Assembly (NCBI GenBank): GCA_016932955.1
Contig: JAFGBV010000091.1
Span: 1-9,189 of the forward strand
Source: Anaerolineales bacterium
Lineage (GTDB): Bacteria > Chloroflexota > Anaerolineae > Anaerolineales > UBA4823
Reading direction: 5' to 3'
Length of the DNA: 9,189 bases
Numbering within the stretch: the first letter of the stretch is position 1; each line of letters starts with the position of its first letter. Shown here one piece after another: positions 5,825 to 9,189 of the stretch. The notes beneath the pieces are model-generated. The model did no database searches and had not been told where the DNA came from. It saw only the letters and a list, made by a program, of their open reading frames with translations. Made by a program: the position numbers and the translations under genes.

Positions 5825-7081
5825 ATGAACAAGAAGCCATATTCTCAACAGAAAGAAGCTCGCCAGCAGAATACATCCCTTCTGCTGCGTGATCTATGGC
5901 GACACGGCCCCCTTTCAAAAGCTATGCTTGCCCAGCGCAACGGTCTGACGAAAGCAACCGTCTCATCGATCTGCACCGATCTCAATTCTCTGGGCCTCAT
6001 CCGTGACGCCGGCCAGGATCGGACCGGTCCAGGAAGACCTGGAGAACTCCTCGAACTGAACCCATCGGCACGCTGCTCAATCGGCGTCGAAATCAGCACA
6101 AATTACGTGGCAGCAGTGCTGACTAACTTCTGCGGACAACCACTCTGGCAGCGCTCAGCAGCACTAGAGATCGGCAGCACTCAAGAAGTTATCCTCTCCC
6201 TGGTCAAAGGTTTGGTCGATGAGGCGGTCGGCCAGGCACATATGGGCAACATCGCCCTGCTCGGGATTGGGATCGGTGTGCCCGGGGTCGTAAACAATCA
6301 CGTCAACGCGCCAACGTTGGGTTGGAAGGAGGTACCTCTCAAAGACTCGCTTCAAGAACTATTCGATTTGCCCGTACTTATCGACAATAAGGCCCGAGCC
6401 GCGGCAATGGCTGAAGCGCTTTATGGGAATGCAAGGGATGTTAACAGCTTCATTTATATAAGCATCGGCACAGATGTGCAATCAAGCATTGAAGCGGCAG
6501 TGGTAACCGATGGGTTCCTATTCAGGGGAGCTCGTGGAAGAGCAGTAGACGCTGGTCACATGGTCCTTGATCTCAATGGACCACTTTGCCAATGCGGCCA
6601 GCGCGGTTGCTGGCAGGCCATGGCAGATGTGGGTCGCGAGGTTGATCTGGTTCGCCAGCGCCTCGAAGCTGGCGAGGCTAGCATTCTGCAAGTCTACGCT
6701 GCCAATGACTACGCGGCGTTAGAGCACAGGGTAATCCACCAGGCAGCTGTGGAACGCGATGAGCTGGCTATGCAAGTTGTCGGCTCGATCGTGCTGAACC
6801 ATGCGCAAGGTATCACCAATCTTATTGCGCTTTTCGATCCTCAGCTGGTAATAATTGGCTGGGAAACGATGGTGTTTCCACCGACTTACACGACTCGAAT
6901 GCACATCTTGGACAACATGCCGGAATTAGACGTGACCAAGTCCGTTCGTGAACAACTTTTGCGGCGCGGCATAACGCCCCCAAAAATCATTCATGCGGCG
7001 CTCGATCCAGAAGTCGTCATGCTTGGCGCGGCGGCGCTGTTAGTGGACGATTTCTTGCGAACGCCTGTCGTGGAGATATAA
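5825..7081 (+). CDS. ROK-family transcriptional repressor (NagC/XylR type)
   Basis: A 418-residue protein with an N-terminal winged helix-turn-helix (about 18-72; recognition region TKATVSSICTDLNSLGLI, 42-59; wing GPGRP, 68-72) fused to a ROK sugar-kinase-like domain from about residue 84. The ROK zinc site is intact: His245 in AGH, then Cys255, Cys257 and Cys262 in LCQCGQRGCW. The block that carries the catalytic aspartate in ROK kinases (ENDAN-like) reads DNKAR at 187-191, with lysine 189 at the aspartate position, so this should be a sugar-sensing regulator and not a kinase. The start ATG at 5825 has a poor ribosome binding site, but the helix-turn-helix begins soon after and no better start exists. 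It is followed after 79 bases by the MFS gene, probably co-transcribed, and is preceded by a double-operator promoter that it likely controls. The inducer is unknown; a glucuronide or its product is a guess from context. Confidence 0.93.
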   Translation: MNKKPYSQQKEARQQNTSLLLRDLWRHGPLSKAMLAQRNGLTKATVSSICTDLNSLGLIRDAGQDRTGPGRPGELLELNPSARCSIGVEISTNYVAAVLTNFCGQPLWQRSAALEIGSTQEVILSLVKGLVDEAVGQAHMGNIALLGIGIGVPGVVNNHVNAPTLGWKEVPLKDSLQELFDLPVLIDNKARAAAMAEALYGNARDVNSFIYISIGTDVQSSIEAAVVTDGFLFRGARGRAVDAGHMVLDLNGPLCQCGQRGCWQAMADVGREVDLVRQRLEAGEASILQVYAANDYAALEHRVIHQAAVERDELAMQVVGSIVLNHAQGITNLIALFDPQLVIIGWETMVFPPTYTTRMHILDNMPELDVTKSVREQLLRRGITPPKIIHAALDPEVVMLGAAALLVDDFLRTPVVEI

Positions 7082-7160
7082 ATTCTAGTATTCCGAACAA
7101 CTTTTAGCGAGCGTCAGAGCCTGCTCAACCATCAGATTTTGACTGCTAGGAGAATGTCAT

Positions 7161-8495
7161 ATGGCAACAGCAACAACTTCAGTTGGAAATCAAGAAGTAC
7201 CCGGGGGATCCGTTCTAACCCCGGAGTATAAGAAAACTCGCCCGGGTGCGATGTTCGCGTTCGCATTTGGGACGATGAGCGATAGCATGGAAGGCGGCCT
7301 GATTAACACCTTGTTTCCGGTCATCGCAGCCGCGCTCAAACTGGATATCGGCGCTCTAGGTGTACTTTCCAGCATCAGCAAATGGGCCCGCATGATCTTT
7401 GGAACGGCCTGGGCCGTGATCGGTGACAAATGGGGTCGCAAGAACGTGCTGGTGATCATGACAGGCATCTGGGGCCTGTGGACTGCAGCCGCGGGCCTGG
7501 CGCAGAATTATACCCAACTGCTGATCCTCTACACAATCGGCGTCATTGGTACTGTGGCCGCCGAACCAATCCAGAACGGTCTCATGGTGGACATGTTCGA
7601 TGAGGATGAGCGCGGGAAGGCTTACGGCACCCTCCGCACCATCGGTGTAGGCGCCAGCATCATTCTGACGCCCCTCATCGGCCAGCTCGCCAAATGGCCC
7701 ACGCCTGAAAATGGCTGGCGCATTGGCATGTACATCATGGGCGGCCTCAGCCTCATCAGCGGCATCATGCTGCTGATCTTCCTCAAGGAGCCGCCCCGCC
7801 GCATCGTTGTAGGTGATCCCGATGCCGGTAAATTCAAAATGTCGGATATCAAGCAAATCGTTAAGATCCCGTCATTCTGGCTCATGGCGATCATGCTGCT
7901 CTTCGTCACCTCGATGGTATTCTTTGCCTTCATGGTGACTTACTTCGTGAACGTGCGCGGGTGGGAGACCTCTGCAGCCGCCATACTCTATACGGTATTT
8001 ATGGCTGGCTTTGCGGTTGGCGGCTTAACCGGTGGCGCTATCGGCGACTTCTTCCAGAAGAAGTTCGGGGATAAGGGCCGCATTATGTTCATGCAGATCT
8101 ACCTGGCGTCCTGGGCAGTCTTGACATACCTGTACACCCAGATTGATTGGGGCACGGGCATCGTGGTCTACATCGTCGCCTTCGTGGTTGGGCTGGTTGG
8201 CTCGTGGGGTTTCTCGGGCTCAGTCCTACCAATGGTCGGCCAGATCGTCGAGCCGCAATATGCAGGCACCACCTTTGCCCTGCTCTTCTCCTTCATCCAG
8301 GGCGCCATCACGGCCATCTACCTGCTGCTGATCAAACCGCTAGTGGCTGCGCTGGGAAGTCTCGACCGGGTCTTCGTTTTCATGGTCTGCCTGCCATATG
8401 CAGTGAATGCAGTCTTCTGGACGTTGTTCTACTTTACATATCCCAAGGATGTCGCCAGACGCAGGGCGAAGATGGCTGCCGCCCAGAAAAGCTAA
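7161..8495 (+). CDS. MFS transporter, probable sugar/glucuronide importer
   Basis: A 444-residue inner-membrane protein with about 12 predicted helices in two halves. The MFS motif between helices 2 and 3 is clear as GDKWGRK (88-94), and its counterpart in the second half is GDFFQKKFGDKGR (295-307). Other marks are FDEDERGKAYG in the loop after the fourth or fifth helix, EPPRR before the central loop, and a basic tail (RRRAKMAAAQKS). ATG 7161 has AGGAGA 7 bases upstream; an ATG at 7154 is in another frame and soon stops. It lies between the ROK repressor and a beta-glucuronidase, so import of a glucuronide or related sugar is inferred. It belongs to the general MFS and not, by its motifs, to the GPH family of E. 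coli UidB, so the substrate cannot be read from sequence. Transcription ends at the strong terminator just behind it. Confidence 0.92.
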   Translation: MATATTSVGNQEVPGGSVLTPEYKKTRPGAMFAFAFGTMSDSMEGGLINTLFPVIAAALKLDIGALGVLSSISKWARMIFGTAWAVIGDKWGRKNVLVIMTGIWGLWTAAAGLAQNYTQLLILYTIGVIGTVAAEPIQNGLMVDMFDEDERGKAYGTLRTIGVGASIILTPLIGQLAKWPTPENGWRIGMYIMGGLSLISGIMLLIFLKEPPRRIVVGDPDAGKFKMSDIKQIVKIPSFWLMAIMLLFVTSMVFFAFMVTYFVNVRGWETSAAAILYTVFMAGFAVGGLTGGAIGDFFQKKFGDKGRIMFMQIYLASWAVLTYLYTQIDWGTGIVVYIVAFVVGLVGSWGFSGSVLPMVGQIVEPQYAGTTFALLFSFIQGAITAIYLLLIKPLVAALGSLDRVFVFMVCLPYAVNAVFWTLFYFTYPKDVARRRAKMAAAQKS

Positions 8496-8504
8496 TGATT
8501 GATG

Positions 8505-8545
8505 AGTGGGAGATGCACAGGGCTGTGCATCTCCCACTAGTTTTT
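8505..8545 (+). terminator. Strong rho-independent terminator after the MFS gene
   Basis: A perfect 15-base inverted repeat, AGTGGGAGATGCACA (8505-8519) and TGTGCATCTCCCACT (8524-8538), with a 4-base loop (GGGC) is followed after AG by TTTTT (8541-8545). It begins 9 bases after the MFS stop codon and separates that gene from the glucuronidase gene. Confidence 0.95.
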
Positions 8546-8547
8546 AT

Positions 8548-8609
8548 ATCACGAAATATCAAAATCTTTGCCGTGATGATCACAGGCTCCGCAGTCGGCA
8601 GATGCCGAC
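8548..8609 (+). promoter_or_regulatory. Cluster of inverted repeats upstream of the glucuronidase gene, possible operators
   Basis: Three symmetric elements lie in 62 bases: ATCACG (8548-8553) mirrored by CGTGAT (8572-8577); the perfect 11-bp palindrome GTGATGATCAC (8573-8583); and GTCGGCAGATGCCGAC (8594-8609), with 7-base arms around GA. They do not match the TGAACTAATT half-site of the ROK promoter, so a different regulator may bind here. Downstream, TGC-TATAGG (8648-8656) is a weak extended -10 candidate without a clear -35. Confidence 0.4.
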
Positions 8610-8689
8610 CATGGGAAAATAGTTACGGCAGATCGATTCTAATTGCCTGCTATAGGAACTGTAAATTGAGATAATTTTTGGAGACTACC

Positions 8690-9189
8690 ATGCTCTATCC
8701 AATCCAAAACAGTGTACGCAATAAGCTCGATATCTCCGGCATCTGGGATTTCAAGACCGATCCCGACGGGGTGGGCGAAGCCAGCGGCTGGGCCTATGGG
8801 CTGAGCGGCTCGCGGCCGATGGCCGTCCCGGGCAGTTGGAACGATCAATACGATGACCTCTTCGGCTACCTGGACCTGGCCTGGTACGTTAAGAAGACCT
8901 ACGTACCGTCGGTCTGGAAAGGCCAGCACGTGTTCATCCGCGTTGGCTCAGCCGTTTACTCCGGAACCGTCTACCTGAATGGCGTCAAAATTGGCTCGCA
9001 TGAGGGTGGTCACTTGCCCTTCGCATTTGAGATCACCGATAAAATCAAATGGGATGAGGAGAACACCATCGCCATCAGCGTCGAGAATACGCTCAAGCCC
9101 ACCCGCGTGCCTTCTGGTAACATGCCTGGTTCAGAAATGAGCATGTTTGCCAGTACCCCAAAGACCACCTATGACTTTTATCCATTCGC
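8690..9189 (+). CDS. uidA: Beta-glucuronidase (glycoside hydrolase family 2), N-terminal part
   Basis: The first 166 residues of a GH2 enzyme, cut by the window end. ATG 8690 has GGAG 6 bases upstream. The sequence follows E. coli beta-glucuronidase closely in layout: MLYPIQNSVRNKLDISGIWDF, where E. coli has MLRPVETPTREIKKLDGLWAF, then AVPGSWNDQYDD, LAWYVKKTYVP, VYLNGVKIGSHEGGHLPFAF and a final TTYDFYPF where the enzyme has its FHDFFNYAG block. This is the N-terminal jelly-roll sugar-binding domain; the catalytic barrel with the two glutamates lies beyond the window. The enzyme would release glucuronic acid from glucuronides. No signal peptide is seen, so it acts in the cytoplasm, in keeping with an importer encoded next to it. 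Another GH2 exo-activity (for example galacturonidase) cannot be excluded without the catalytic part. Confidence 0.9.
   Translation, partial: MLYPIQNSVRNKLDISGIWDFKTDPDGVGEASGWAYGLSGSRPMAVPGSWNDQYDDLFGYLDLAWYVKKTYVPSVWKGQHVFIRVGSAVYSGTVYLNGVKIGSHEGGHLPFAFEITDKIKWDEENTIAISVENTLKPTRVPSGNMPGSEMSMFASTPKTTYDFYPF

Noticed and set aside
5617..5832. 71-codon minus-strand ORF in the ROK leader
   Set aside because: It overlaps the ROK start, has no clear ribosome binding site, and its product matches no family I recognise.
1..9189. Defence system, CRISPR array, mobile element or attachment site
   Set aside because: No spaced repeat array, transposase, integrase, terminal repeats or tRNA-adjacent duplications were seen; the P-loop/TPR protein is explained as a SARP-like regulator because of its winged helix-BTAD front end.

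Overview
The window (about 9.2 kb, moderately GC-rich coding sequence) looks like a chromosomal piece of a free-living bacterium, most likely a Chloroflexota member (Anaerolineae-like). This is an inference from the style of its genes: a giant BTAD/AAA/TPR regulator, a DoxX_2-type membrane protein, a cytidylate-kinase-like protein and a sugar-catabolic ROK/MFS/GH2 block. No phage, transposase, CRISPR, rRNA or tRNA signal was seen.

Left part (1-1038): the C-terminal tail of a CPBP (CAAX/Abi-type) membrane protease, followed by a short membrane ORF with a good ribosome binding site that looks truncated. Next is a DoxX-like membrane protein on the minus strand, divergent from the large regulator; the 222-base gap between them holds weak promoter-like elements for both.

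Middle part (1039-5313): a 1169-residue SARP-like regulator (winged helix, BTAD, AAA ATPase, about eight TPRs), then a 214-residue cytidylate-kinase-like protein. Between them, two TGAAGCGC repeats lie exactly 11 bp apart just upstream of a TATATT -10 element, an arrangement resembling known SARP operators.

Right part (5314-9189): a sugar-utilisation locus. After a long inverted repeat, probably a terminator, comes an AT-rich promoter with perfect sigma70 consensus (TTGACA, 17 bp, TATAAT). It is bracketed by copies of the half-site TGAACTAATT, including a perfect 25-bp palindrome over the -10 element and likely start site. About 300 bases downstream begin a ROK-family repressor, an MFS transporter, a textbook terminator, and the start of a GH2 beta-glucuronidase cut by the window end. 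The simplest model is a ROK-regulated module in which the MFS protein imports a glucuronide or related sugar and the GH2 enzyme hydrolyses it. The terminator and inverted repeats before the glucuronidase gene suggest it is at least partly transcribed separately.

The strongest observation worth follow-up is the double-operator promoter at 5455-5522. No clearly new multi-gene system was recognised.
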